NCBI GenBank assembly: GCA_021604925.1
Contig: BQJX01000162.1
Coordinates: 1-6,562, forward strand
Direction of reading: 5' to 3'
DNA length: 6,562 bases
Source of the DNA: Gemmatimonadota bacterium
Lineage (GTDB): Bacteria; ARS69
Below, one piece after another: positions 1 to 5,347 of this stretch. Within the stretch, counting starts at the first letter, position 1, and the number at the start of each line of letters is the position of its first letter. The notes under the pieces are model-generated. The model was not told the DNA's origin and ran no database searches. It saw nothing but the letters and a program-made list of their open reading frames with translations. The translations under genes and the position numbers were made by a program.

Positions 1-828
1 GGATCCGCCGTCGGCAGTGATCCAATGGCGATAGTCGATCTGTCCACGGCCACGGTTGCTCTGTTCGAGATCGTTCCCATCCTGCAACGACGAGATGTCC
101 GTGGGAAACGGGCGCATTTCCATTTCGGAGGTGATCGCCCAACCCCAGTCGTTGTAGGTGGCATCGATGTCGTTCATGCTGCTGAGAACGATGTCGATAT
201 CGTTGCCCAGGAACTTGTTGGTCTTGCCCGGCGCGCCCCCGATGACCGGATGCGACTTCACCCCCACCACGTCAATCGCGCGCGGACTGCATCCCTTCAA
301 CGTGTTCCGAACGATCTCCGGCGACCCGGCGAAGACGGAGATCCCGAAGTTGTTGCAGTTGGCGATCATGTTGCCATCAACCAGCGCGTCACCTTCCCGA
401 AGGCTGAGCCCCCAGCCGAAGCCTCCATCGATCACGTTGCCGCGAATCGTGGGAGATGCCTTCTCGCAGAAGATGGCGGTGCCCGCGTAGCCGGCCGGAT
501 CGAACGAGAAGCCCTCCACCACGGTCTCCCGACCCGCGCCCGGCTCGATCTCGAGCACCCGCTCCGTCAGCGGGTCCGCTTCGAGCCCGGCGCTGACCAG
601 CGTGGTGGACTCGGGCCCGTCCGAGGATTTCAACACCAGCCCCGCCTTCAGCAGGATGTACTCGGCGTACGTCCCCGGGCCGACCAGCACCGTGTCGCCC
701 GACGCGGCCGCCACGATCCCCGCCTGCACCGTGGCGTGATCCGCGGGGACATGCAGCGTGGCGGCTGGCGCGGAACGCGCCAGACAGAAAAGCGCGAAGC
801 CCAGCACTGCCATCGATTGTCTGCTCAC
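1..828 (-). CDS. Secreted right-handed parallel beta-helix protein, 3' end cut by window edge
   Basis: The reading frame stays open from position 828 to the left edge (276 codons, no stop), so the C-terminus is missing. I chose the GTG at 828 because AGGAGG at 845-840 lies 11 nt upstream; the in-frame ATG at 813 would sit too far from any ribosome site. The N-terminus (MSRQSMAVLGFALFCLARSA) looks like a signal peptide with likely cleavage near APA-A (residues 20-23). Residues 31-53 (HATVQAGI, ASGDTVLVGPGTY) match the usual opening of beta-helix proteins, in which short beta rungs stack into a solenoid. Residues about 115-210 hold rung-like repeats such as SPTIRGNVI, DALVDGNMI and SPEIVRNTL. 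Near residue 228 come YNDWGW and later GQIDYRHWI, the NxWG...DY..W ending common after such helices. Substrate is unknown: the fold occurs in polysaccharide lyases and in purely structural surface proteins, and no lyase active site is evident. It follows the glycosyltransferase gene by 7 nt, so co-transcription is likely. Confidence 0.85.
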   Translation of the reverse strand, partial: MSRQSMAVLGFALFCLARSAPAATLHVPADHATVQAGIVAAASGDTVLVGPGTYAEYILLKAGLVLKSSDGPESTTLVSAGLEADPLTERVLEIEPGAGRETVVEGFSFDPAGYAGTAIFCEKASPTIRGNVIDGGFGWGLSLREGDALVDGNMIANCNNFGISVFAGSPEIVRNTLKGCSPRAIDVVGVKSHPVIGGAPGKTNKFLGNDIDIVLSSMNDIDATYNDWGWAITSEMEMRPFPTDISSLQDGNDLEQSNRGRGQIDYRHWITADGGS

Positions 829-835
829 TACTTCC

Positions 836-2776
836 TCATCCTCCTCCGTCGGGATCGACGGGGCGAGCGCGTGCTCGCCTCAGGTTGTCCAGGACCCGCT
901 GGTTCGAGGGACTCTCCTCCAGCGCGCGCTCCCACAGGGTGATCGCTTCGTCGAGAAGTCCGGCCCGCGCCTTGAGCACGCCCAGGTTGTTCCAGGCGTC
1001 CACGAACCCCGGGTCGACCTCGACCGCGCGTCGGTACACGGCCTCGGCTTCGTCGACCCGGCTCAATCGTTCCAGACACAGGCCGTGGTTGTAAAGGGCT
1101 GGCGCATCGACCAGGCCGCGGGCTTCCGCCGCGGTGAAGGCTTCGTCCGCCCCTTCCGGGTCGCCGGTCCGAAGGAGCGCCTGCGCCAGGGACGCCAGAT
1201 TCTCGGCGTCGTCCGGATCCAGCACGCGCTCCCGCCGGAACGCCTGGATCGCCTCCACCGGTTTCCCCATCTCCATGTACAGCGTGCCGAGGTTCAGGTT
1301 CCCTTTCGGATAGTCGGCATCCAGGGTCAGCGCCCGTTGCTGCCAATCCAGGGCCGCCGCCAGATCCGCGCTCTGGTGATGCACGTTGGCCACCGACTGG
1401 TAGAACTGCGCGGGGGTGGGTCGGTACTCGCGGATCCACGGGTTGGCGTTGACCGCCACGGCGAAGAGAAGGGCCCCCAGCGCGGGAAACGCTCCCCGAA
1501 GCCCGCCCACGCGGATGGATGCGACCGCCCAGCGGGCTCCCTCGACCGCCAGGATCGCCAGGATCGGGCGAAGCGGCACGCGGTACCTGGCCGTCACGAA
1601 GAACACGATGATCGACAGCGCGTACACCGCCAGATAGAGGACCACGACTCGTCCGGCGACCGTCCCCGACCGCCAGATCGAGATGGCGCCCAGGAGGGCC
1701 AGCGGCATGATCGCGTAGTAGAGCCAGAGCGAGAAGCCGGCGATCGGTGCGAACTCCCGGAAGAAGAGGCGGATGTCCCGGTTGTTGGAGAACTCGGTCC
1801 CGGAGAAGAAGTACACGGTCTTTCGCAGCGTGATCTTCAGTCCATCAATGGGGTGGGTCCGCCACCACTCACCCGCTTGGCCGAACCAGTACCGCGACAC
1901 CTCCGACGGCCGCAGCGATCGCTCGGCGTCCTCCTCCGCCAGGCGAATCGCGTCCTCGTAGCCGCCCCACCAGTCGATGCTCATGATCGAGGGTGCCGTG
2001 GCGGACCAGCCGTTGGCCTCTACGTTGTTGCCGAGAAAGAAGTTGAGCCCGGCCTGGGACGCGATCAACACCCGATCTCCGCCGCGAACATTGAGGGCGG
2101 TGATGGGAAGGACGCAAAGGCAGGTGGCCGCCGTGAGCGCCAGAGCGGCGCGAAGCCCGGCCCGACGTCCCGGATCGCGGCCCGGCGACCAGGCCACCCA
2201 GAAGAGCACCGGTGCAAAGAGCAGGACGTTCGGCCGGGTGATCGCGAACAGCCCCAGCACCAGGCCGGCCCAGGCCCAGCGGCGGGCGGTTCCCGTCTCG
2301 ACGGCGCGCAGCATGAGCAGGACAAACAACGCGCCGAGCGGGGCGAGCAGGCTCTCCAGCAGAAGATCCGCCTCGAAGTAGACCACGATGCCGTCGAGCG
2401 CGGCCACGAACGCGGCCACGGCGGCGACCAGGGGGACCGCGGGAACCAGGCGGCGGGCGATTCGATAGACGAGCCAGGGCGTGAACGCGCCGAGGAGGAG
2501 CTGGCCTCCGCGCAGGGCGGCGAACGGCGCGGGATCGGCGCCGAACAAGCGATACGCTAATCCAAGAAGCGCCGGGTAAAGAGGAGCCCGGAAGAACGGG
2601 ATCCGGGACGCCCACTCCCCGGCCGCGATCTCGCGCGCCCACAGATCGTGGTAGCCCTCGTCCATGATGGGGACGTCGAAGTACGGGTTCGTCCAAATCT
2701 GGATGAAATACAGTGCTCGAAATGCGAGCGAAAGGGCCACAGCCGCCCACGGGATCCAGCGAACGGATGGATTCAT
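836..2776 (-). CDS. GT39-type membrane glycosyltransferase with C-terminal TPR domain
   Basis: The protein has 646 residues from the ATG at 2776; a GTG at 2788 would add four. Neither has a strong Shine-Dalgarno site, so the start is uncertain. Counted from 2788, the first membrane segment is at about 12-32, followed by an external loop with an acidic DEG (43-45) and then FRAPLYPALL (65-74). This layout is typical of GT39/ArnT/PMT transferases, which use a polyprenyl-phosphate sugar and have an acidic catalytic residue in the first loop. I count roughly 10-12 hydrophobic segments up to residue 460, including an ARYRVP motif after a late segment. The last 170 residues form about five tetratricopeptide repeats, for example PALYNHGLCLERLSRVDEAE and DAWNNLGVLKARAG, a protein-binding solenoid. 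Inference: it glycosylates an envelope protein or lipid, with the TPRs recruiting the acceptor or a partner. Sugar and acceptor cannot be read from sequence. It heads an operon with the secreted beta-helix protein, a possible acceptor. Confidence 0.88.
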   Translation of the reverse strand: MNPSVRWIPWAAVALSLAFRALYFIQIWTNPYFDVPIMDEGYHDLWAREIAAGEWASRIPFFRAPLYPALLGLAYRLFGADPAPFAALRGGQLLLGAFTPWLVYRIARRLVPAVPLVAAVAAFVAALDGIVVYFEADLLLESLLAPLGALFVLLMLRAVETGTARRWAWAGLVLGLFAITRPNVLLFAPVLFWVAWSPGRDPGRRAGLRAALALTAATCLCVLPITALNVRGGDRVLIASQAGLNFFLGNNVEANGWSATAPSIMSIDWWGGYEDAIRLAEEDAERSLRPSEVSRYWFGQAGEWWRTHPIDGLKITLRKTVYFFSGTEFSNNRDIRLFFREFAPIAGFSLWLYYAIMPLALLGAISIWRSGTVAGRVVVLYLAVYALSIIVFFVTARYRVPLRPILAILAVEGARWAVASIRVGGLRGAFPALGALLFAVAVNANPWIREYRPTPAQFYQSVANVHHQSADLAAALDWQQRALTLDADYPKGNLNLGTLYMEMGKPVEAIQAFRRERVLDPDDAENLASLAQALLRTGDPEGADEAFTAAEARGLVDAPALYNHGLCLERLSRVDEAEAVYRRAVEVDPGFVDAWNNLGVLKARAGLLDEAITLWERALEESPSNQRVLDNLRRARARPVDPDGGG

Positions 2777-2831
2777 TGGGGACGCCACTCGGAGAAGGTC
2801 TGCCGGTCAAAAACGCCGACCAGGATGGTAC

Positions 2832-2849
2832 CAGATCGGGGCCGATCTG
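2832..2849. repeat. 18-bp inverted repeat in the divergent intergenic region
   Basis: CAGATCGG and CCGATCTG form perfect 8-bp arms around a GG centre. It lies about 56 bp upstream of the glycosyltransferase start and about 86 bp before the TTGACA of the first secreted paralogue. The position suits a dimeric regulator's operator serving one or both genes. A short hairpin is the alternative, but no T run follows. Another small palindrome, TGGTACCA (2826-2833), abuts it. No regulator gene is in view. Confidence 0.4.
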
Positions 2850-2926
2850 ACTCGGTCGTTGGCGGGGCCCAAAACCGGGAAACCTGGGCTCCAGACCATC
2901 TTCGTAAAGGTCCCCTGGGGATGGGT

Positions 2927-2964
2927 CACCATCGTTGACATCGGTCTGTCGAGTATGGCATTCT
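2927..2964 (+). promoter_or_regulatory. Candidate promoter of first secreted paralogue
   Basis: A perfect -35 box TTGACA is at 2935-2940. The best -10 is weak: CATTCT at 2959-2964 with an 18-bp spacer and a TG extension at 2956-2957. The stretch CACCATCGTTGACA (2927-2940) recurs almost unchanged before the third paralogue (5082-5094), which supports the -35 assignment more than the -10 does. It implies a 5' leader of about 240 nt. Confidence 0.45.
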
Positions 2965-3068
2965 TGAAATCAGCGCTACTTCTTGTGACTCAACTTTGGG
3001 TCGGCGCGCCAGCCAACGTCGCTTTGTTCGGCGACCAACGCTGCCCGTCGGCAAAGCGCGCGAGGTCT

Positions 3069-3171
3069 TGGCCAGCCGCCGAAGGGGCTCTTCCTTCCGC
3101 AGCTGGCTGCTCACCGGCGACTTTAGGGCCATCCGTCTTGATTCGTCGCCGCCGGTGAAGCCAGGGTGGCC
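3069..3171 (+). promoter_or_regulatory. Structured 5' leader RNA (hairpin plus H-type pseudoknot), copy A
   Basis: An outer stem pairs GCCAGC (3071-3076) with GCTGGC (3102-3107) and encloses an inner hairpin GAAGG/CCTTC (3081-3085 with 3093-3097). Three nt later the pseudoknot begins. Stem 1 pairs TCACCGG (3111-3117) with CCGGTGA (3152-3158) and continues as CGAC (3118-3121) with GTCG (3145-3148), leaving a three-base bulge. Within its loop, GGCCATCC (3127-3134) pairs with GGGTGGCC (3164-3171) just outside stem 1, with one G-U. The same architecture, with different stem bases but shared single-stranded blocks, lies before the third paralogue. The element ends 38 nt before the ATG. Probable role, by inference: control of translation or transcript stability. 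I do not recognise it as a known riboswitch class. Confidence 0.65.
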
Positions 3172-3194
3172 GAATTCATCCTTTTCCTCGCTTT

Positions 3195-3200
3195 AGGGGG
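3195..3200 (+). promoter_or_regulatory. Shine-Dalgarno site deciding the start at 3210
   Basis: AGGGGG sits 9 nt before ATG 3210 in the block TTTAGGGGGTCC, which is repeated exactly before the third paralogue. With one G-U pair it matches the anti-Shine-Dalgarno end of 16S rRNA. It rules against the in-frame TTG at 3204. Confidence 0.8.
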
Positions 3201-3209
3201 TCCTTGCAC

Positions 3210-3935
3210 ATGCGTAAGTATTTCATGACTGCCTTCGTTCTGGTCGCCATGCTCGTCTTCGCTACTTCGGGTCTTGCGCTCGAGAAGACGAACGCTCAGC
3301 TGACCGACGGCCGCGGTGCGGACGGTTGGAACGCCGGCACCACGTGTAGTGTTTCGTACTTCAACACCTGTACCGGTTGGTTGTGGGTCTGGTCCGGTTG
3401 GGCCGGCGGCGACGTCCTCGGTATGTGCTACGATCCGTGCTGCACCAATGGTGCGCAGCTCGACGCGACCGGAACCTACATCTGGACCGGCGCCCTTCCG
3501 GGCTACGGCTTCACCGGTACGATCGAAGTTTCGACCGCCGATGCGAACTGCTGCCCTGACGTGCAGCTGGCCCAGCAGGTGTTCCTGCCGGTTTCCGGCC
3601 TGAACGTCCACGCTTGGGGTGTGCCTGCTTCCGGTCCGGTCGTCCTGACCATGACCCTGGCAAGCGCGACTGGTGCCCCGAGCCCGGTCGTGGTTCCGTC
3701 GGATCACCCGGCTGCCGGCCCGACGGGTCCGGCTGCATGGGGCTTCTGCTACCCGACGCCTCGTACGGTTCACTCGTTCTACTATGGCAACACGAACACC
3801 GGCACGATCTGCCCGGGTTCCGCGCTGAACGATGGCGTGGGTACCGCCGAGTGGCTCAGCTGGTCGGCCGCCTTCTCTTGCCCGGTTTCCGTGGAAGAGA
3901 GCAGCTGGGGTTCGGTCAAGAACCTGTACCGCTAG
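3210..3935 (+). CDS. Cysteine- and tryptophan-rich secreted protein, paralogue 1 (unknown family)
   Basis: I do not recognise this family. The product has 241 residues. Residues 1-23 are a Sec signal peptide (MRK, then a hydrophobic core FMTAFVLVAMLVF), with likely cleavage after GLA to leave LEK at the mature N-terminus. A conserved block at 50-71 contains SYFNTCTGW and WSGWAGGDVLG, followed by DPCC (75-78). YGFTGTIEVS is at 99-108, QLAQQ at 119-123, SDHPAAGPTGPAAWGFCYPT at 164-183, and the C-terminus is VEESSWGSVKNLYR. Ten cysteines occur (46, 54, 73, 77, 78, 114, 115, 180, 201, 224). Eight are shared by all three paralogues, pointing to disulfides in an extracytoplasmic protein. Cys73 and Cys114 are unique to this copy. 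Glycine codons are nearly all GGT or GGC, consistent with high expression. It is flanked by its own promoter, structured leader and terminator. A surface-structural, binding or lectin-like role is possible but unsupported. Confidence 0.9.
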   Translation: MRKYFMTAFVLVAMLVFATSGLALEKTNAQLTDGRGADGWNAGTTCSVSYFNTCTGWLWVWSGWAGGDVLGMCYDPCCTNGAQLDATGTYIWTGALPGYGFTGTIEVSTADANCCPDVQLAQQVFLPVSGLNVHAWGVPASGPVVLTMTLASATGAPSPVVVPSDHPAAGPTGPAAWGFCYPTPRTVHSFYYGNTNTGTICPGSALNDGVGTAEWLSWSAAFSCPVSVEESSWGSVKNLYR

Positions 3936-3956
3936 TCTGAAGCTGGACGCAGTACG

Positions 3957-3993
3957 GGGGGGCGCCGACTTCGGTCGGTGCCCCCCTTTTTTT
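3957..3993 (+). terminator. Intrinsic terminator after paralogue 1
   Basis: A 13-bp stem with one G-U pair (arms 3957-3969 and 3974-3986) closes the very stable C(UUCG)G tetraloop at 3970-3973 and is followed by seven T (3987-3993). It begins 21 nt after the stop codon. It should end paralogue 1 as a single-gene transcript. Confidence 0.95.
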
Positions 3994-4127
3994 GTTGGGA
4001 GGGCAAACCGCGGAACTCGATTTCCGGCGACGATGGGTTTTCAAGAGCGCCGTGGATTGCTAGCTTCCTCCCACGTCGTCGTTGGCGTGGGCGGTGATTC
4101 ACAAGCGGATGCGAAGGGAGGCGGATT
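3994..4127 (+). other. Spacer between paralogues 1 and 2, with Shine-Dalgarno site and a small hairpin
   Basis: GGGAGG at 4116-4121 lies 6 nt before GTG 4128 and fixes that start. CCCACG (4070-4075) and CGTGGG (4086-4091) can form a 6-bp hairpin with a 10-nt loop. A poor promoter match, TTTTCA and TAGCTT 17 bp apart near 4039-4067, is the only candidate for paralogue 2. The TTGACA box, long leader and pseudoknot seen before paralogues 1 and 3 are absent. Confidence 0.5.
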
Positions 4128-4850
4128 GTGCGTCGGACTGCGTTGCTAGCGAGCCTGATCGCGTACCTGGGGGGAGCCACGGCTGGGTTCGCCCTGGAGA
4201 AGAACTCCCAGCCGATCCCGACCAACCGGGAAGAGACCGACTGGCGCCAAGGCGCCACCTGCACAACCAGCTACTTCAACACCTGCACCGGGTGGCTCTG
4301 GACCTGGTCCGGCTGGGCCGCAGGCGATGTCCTCGGCATGGTGTACGACCCGTGCTGCGTGGACAGTCCGGTCCTGACCTCCACGTCCACCTACGTGTGG
4401 ACCGGAGCCTCCACCGGGTACGGCTTCACCGGCACCATCGAGGTTTCCACGGCTGACGGTGCCGGATGCCCCACGGCCCAGCTGGCCCAGCAGGCGTTCC
4501 TGCCCGTGAGCGGTCCGAACGTCCACGTGTGGAATCTGGCCGTGACCGGCCCCGTGGTGCTGTCGATGACCCTGGCGAGCAGCATGGCGCTCCCACAACC
4601 CGTCGTGATCGCCTCCGACCACCCCGCCGTGGGTCCCACGGGCCCGGCTGCCTGGGGATTCTGCTATCCCACCACGAGGGTGATCCACTCCTACTACTAC
4701 GGCAACACCGGTACCACGCTCCTTTGCCCGGGATCGTCGCTCTTCGACGGAGTCGGGACGGCGGAGTGGCTGGACTGGTTTGCCACGTTCGAATGCACCT
4801 CGGCGGTGGAAGAGTCCAGTTGGGCGCAGATCAAGGGACTGTATCGCTGA
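4128..4850 (+). CDS. Cysteine- and tryptophan-rich secreted protein, paralogue 2 (unknown family)
   Basis: The product has 240 residues from a GTG start supported by GGGAGG at 6 nt. The signal peptide (MRRTALLASLIAYLGGATAG) differs fully from those of paralogues 1 and 3, but the mature protein again begins at ALEK. The shared blocks are kept: SYFNTCTGW, WSGWAAGDVLGM, YDPCC, YGFTGTIEVSTAD, QLAQQAFLPVSGPNVHVW, SDHPAVGPTGPAAWGFCYPT and the ending VEESSWAQIKGLYR. All eight family cysteines are present in the mature part. By eye it is about two-thirds identical to its neighbours, which are closer to each other. Glycine and arginine codons include GGG, GGA, CGG and AGG, unlike the GGT/GGC/CGT bias of paralogues 1 and 3. 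This suggests lower expression or a different history. It has its own terminator. Function is unknown, probably secreted and disulfide-stabilised like its relatives. Confidence 0.88.
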   Translation: MRRTALLASLIAYLGGATAGFALEKNSQPIPTNREETDWRQGATCTTSYFNTCTGWLWTWSGWAAGDVLGMVYDPCCVDSPVLTSTSTYVWTGASTGYGFTGTIEVSTADGAGCPTAQLAQQAFLPVSGPNVHVWNLAVTGPVVLSMTLASSMALPQPVVIASDHPAVGPTGPAAWGFCYPTTRVIHSYYYGNTGTTLLCPGSSLFDGVGTAEWLDWFATFECTSAVEESSWAQIKGLYR

Positions 4851-4879
4851 TCCTCTTCGGTGCCAGATCCGAACGAACG

Positions 4880-4912
4880 GGAGTGTCGAGAGCATCGGCA
4901 CTCCTTTTTTTT
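4880..4912 (+). terminator. Intrinsic terminator after paralogue 2
   Basis: A 10-bp stem with one G-T pair (GGAGTGTCGA at 4880-4889 with TCGGCACTCC at 4895-4904) closes a 5-nt loop (GAGCA) and is followed by eight T (4905-4912). It starts 29 nt after the stop codon. Confidence 0.93.
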
Positions 4913-5081
4913 GGAGGGAGCGGCGTCTGGGCATTCGCTGGCGCTCGTTCGCCCCCGATTGCGATCGCTTGCGTTTTGTTGCGCCGAGTAACACCGATGG
5001 GGGTCGCAAACCCGAGGCGATCTCCATGAGATCCGGCCGCAAACGACCGCCGCGCACGGCGTTCCACCTGTTCTCGTCGGG
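4913..5081. other. Intergenic stretch with no supported gene
   Basis: I see no gene between the paralogue 2 terminator and the paralogue 3 promoter. The only structure noted is a short inverted repeat, GATCTC and GAGATC around CAT (5019-5033). Open frames crossing it are shadows or lack any coding signal. Confidence 0.6.
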
Positions 5082-5116
5082 CACCATGTTGACACCATCT
5101 TCCCGGTTGTGATAAC
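5082..5116 (+). promoter_or_regulatory. Promoter of third secreted paralogue
   Basis: A perfect -35 TTGACA (5089-5094) is followed after 16 bp by the -10 GATAAC (5111-5116), which carries a TG extension (TGTGATAAC). The block CACCATGTTGACA (5082-5094) is shared with the paralogue 1 promoter. A transcription start near 5123 would give a leader of about 225 nt. Confidence 0.65.
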
Positions 5117-5158
5117 CTCGTCGCGTACGGAGAGGGAATGGATTTCTCATCTCCAGGG

Positions 5159-5180
5159 CTTGTGCACCCCCACAAGGGGG
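5159..5180 (+). promoter_or_regulatory. Two mutually exclusive hairpins in the upper leader of paralogue 3
   Basis: CTTGTG (5159-5164) pairs perfectly with CACAAG (5171-5176), exposing CACCCC in the loop. Alternatively CCCCC (5167-5171) pairs with GGGGG (5176-5180) around ACAA. Only one can form at a time. The ACCCCC at 5166-5171 can also pair with GGGGGT of the Shine-Dalgarno region (5334-5339). A further small hairpin, CCTC-GAAA-GAGG, is at 5192-5203. I found no matching switch in the paralogue 1 leader. Confidence 0.35.
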
Positions 5181-5208
5181 CGCGATCCCGGCCTCGAAAG
5201 AGGAAAAT

Positions 5209-5308
5209 AGGCCCGGTGCCGAAGAGATCTTCCGCAGCTTGGCTGTTTCGTCGACGATGACCTCTTGCTACCCCGCATCCTTGACGGTCGACGAAACTGG
5301 GGTGGCGA
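5209..5308 (+). promoter_or_regulatory. Structured 5' leader RNA (hairpin plus H-type pseudoknot), copy B
   Basis: The upstream hairpin keeps the GCCGAAG (5218-5224) and CTTCCGCAGCTTGGCTG (5229-5245) blocks of copy A, with an inner GAAG/CTTC stem and a weaker outer stem GGCC/GGCT (5210-5213 with 5241-5244). Pseudoknot stem 1 is a perfect 11-bp pairing of GTTTCGTCGAC (5245-5255) with GTCGACGAAAC (5287-5297). Its loop holds TTGCTACCCC (5265-5274), which pairs with GGGGTGGCGA (5299-5308) outside the stem, ten pairs including two G-U. Both copies keep CGAC/GTCG at the inner end of stem 1 and CTTGA in the loop, while the remaining stem bases differ. The element ends 39 nt before the start codon. 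By inference it regulates expression of the secreted protein. Confidence 0.7.
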
Positions 5309-5332
5309 CTCCATGTTCGAATCCTACCTTTT

Positions 5333-5338
5333 AGGGGG
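5333..5338 (+). promoter_or_regulatory. Shine-Dalgarno site deciding the start at 5348
   Basis: AGGGGG lies 9 nt before ATG 5348 but only 3 nt before the in-frame ATG 5342. The same 9-nt spacing before paralogue 1 favours 5348. Confidence 0.8.
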
Positions 5339-5347
5339 TCCATGCTC

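Noticed and set aside
1..6. BamHI site at the first base as a cloning junction
   Set aside because: GGATCC occurs several more times in the window, so a site at the edge is weak evidence.
758..2560. Long plus-strand open frame (600 codons) opposite the glycosyltransferase
   Set aside because: It is antisense to a clear GT39-TPR gene, has a low-complexity Arg/Gly/Asp/Gln-rich product typical of GC-rich shadow frames, and shows no domain.
3204..3209. TTG 3204 as start of paralogue 1, and ATG 5342 as start of paralogue 3
   Set aside because: Both lie only 3 nt from AGGGGG. The next ATG in each gene has the same 9-nt spacing and a cleaner signal peptide.
5026..5112. Small open frame of 28 codons upstream of paralogue 3
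   Set aside because: It overlaps the -35 and ends inside the -10 box, so it would not be on the main transcript; only a poor GAGG precedes it.
4146..5150. Minus-strand frame of 334 codons over paralogue 2
   Set aside because: It is antisense to a well-supported secreted protein and crosses its terminator. The similar minus frames over paralogues 1 and 3 are mirror shadows of duplicated DNA.
5187..5308. Cyclic di-GMP class I riboswitch, suggested by the GAAA-capped hairpin
   Set aside because: The expected core after the hairpin and the second tetraloop-receptor helix are not recognisable. The conserved blocks and pseudoknot do not fit that class.
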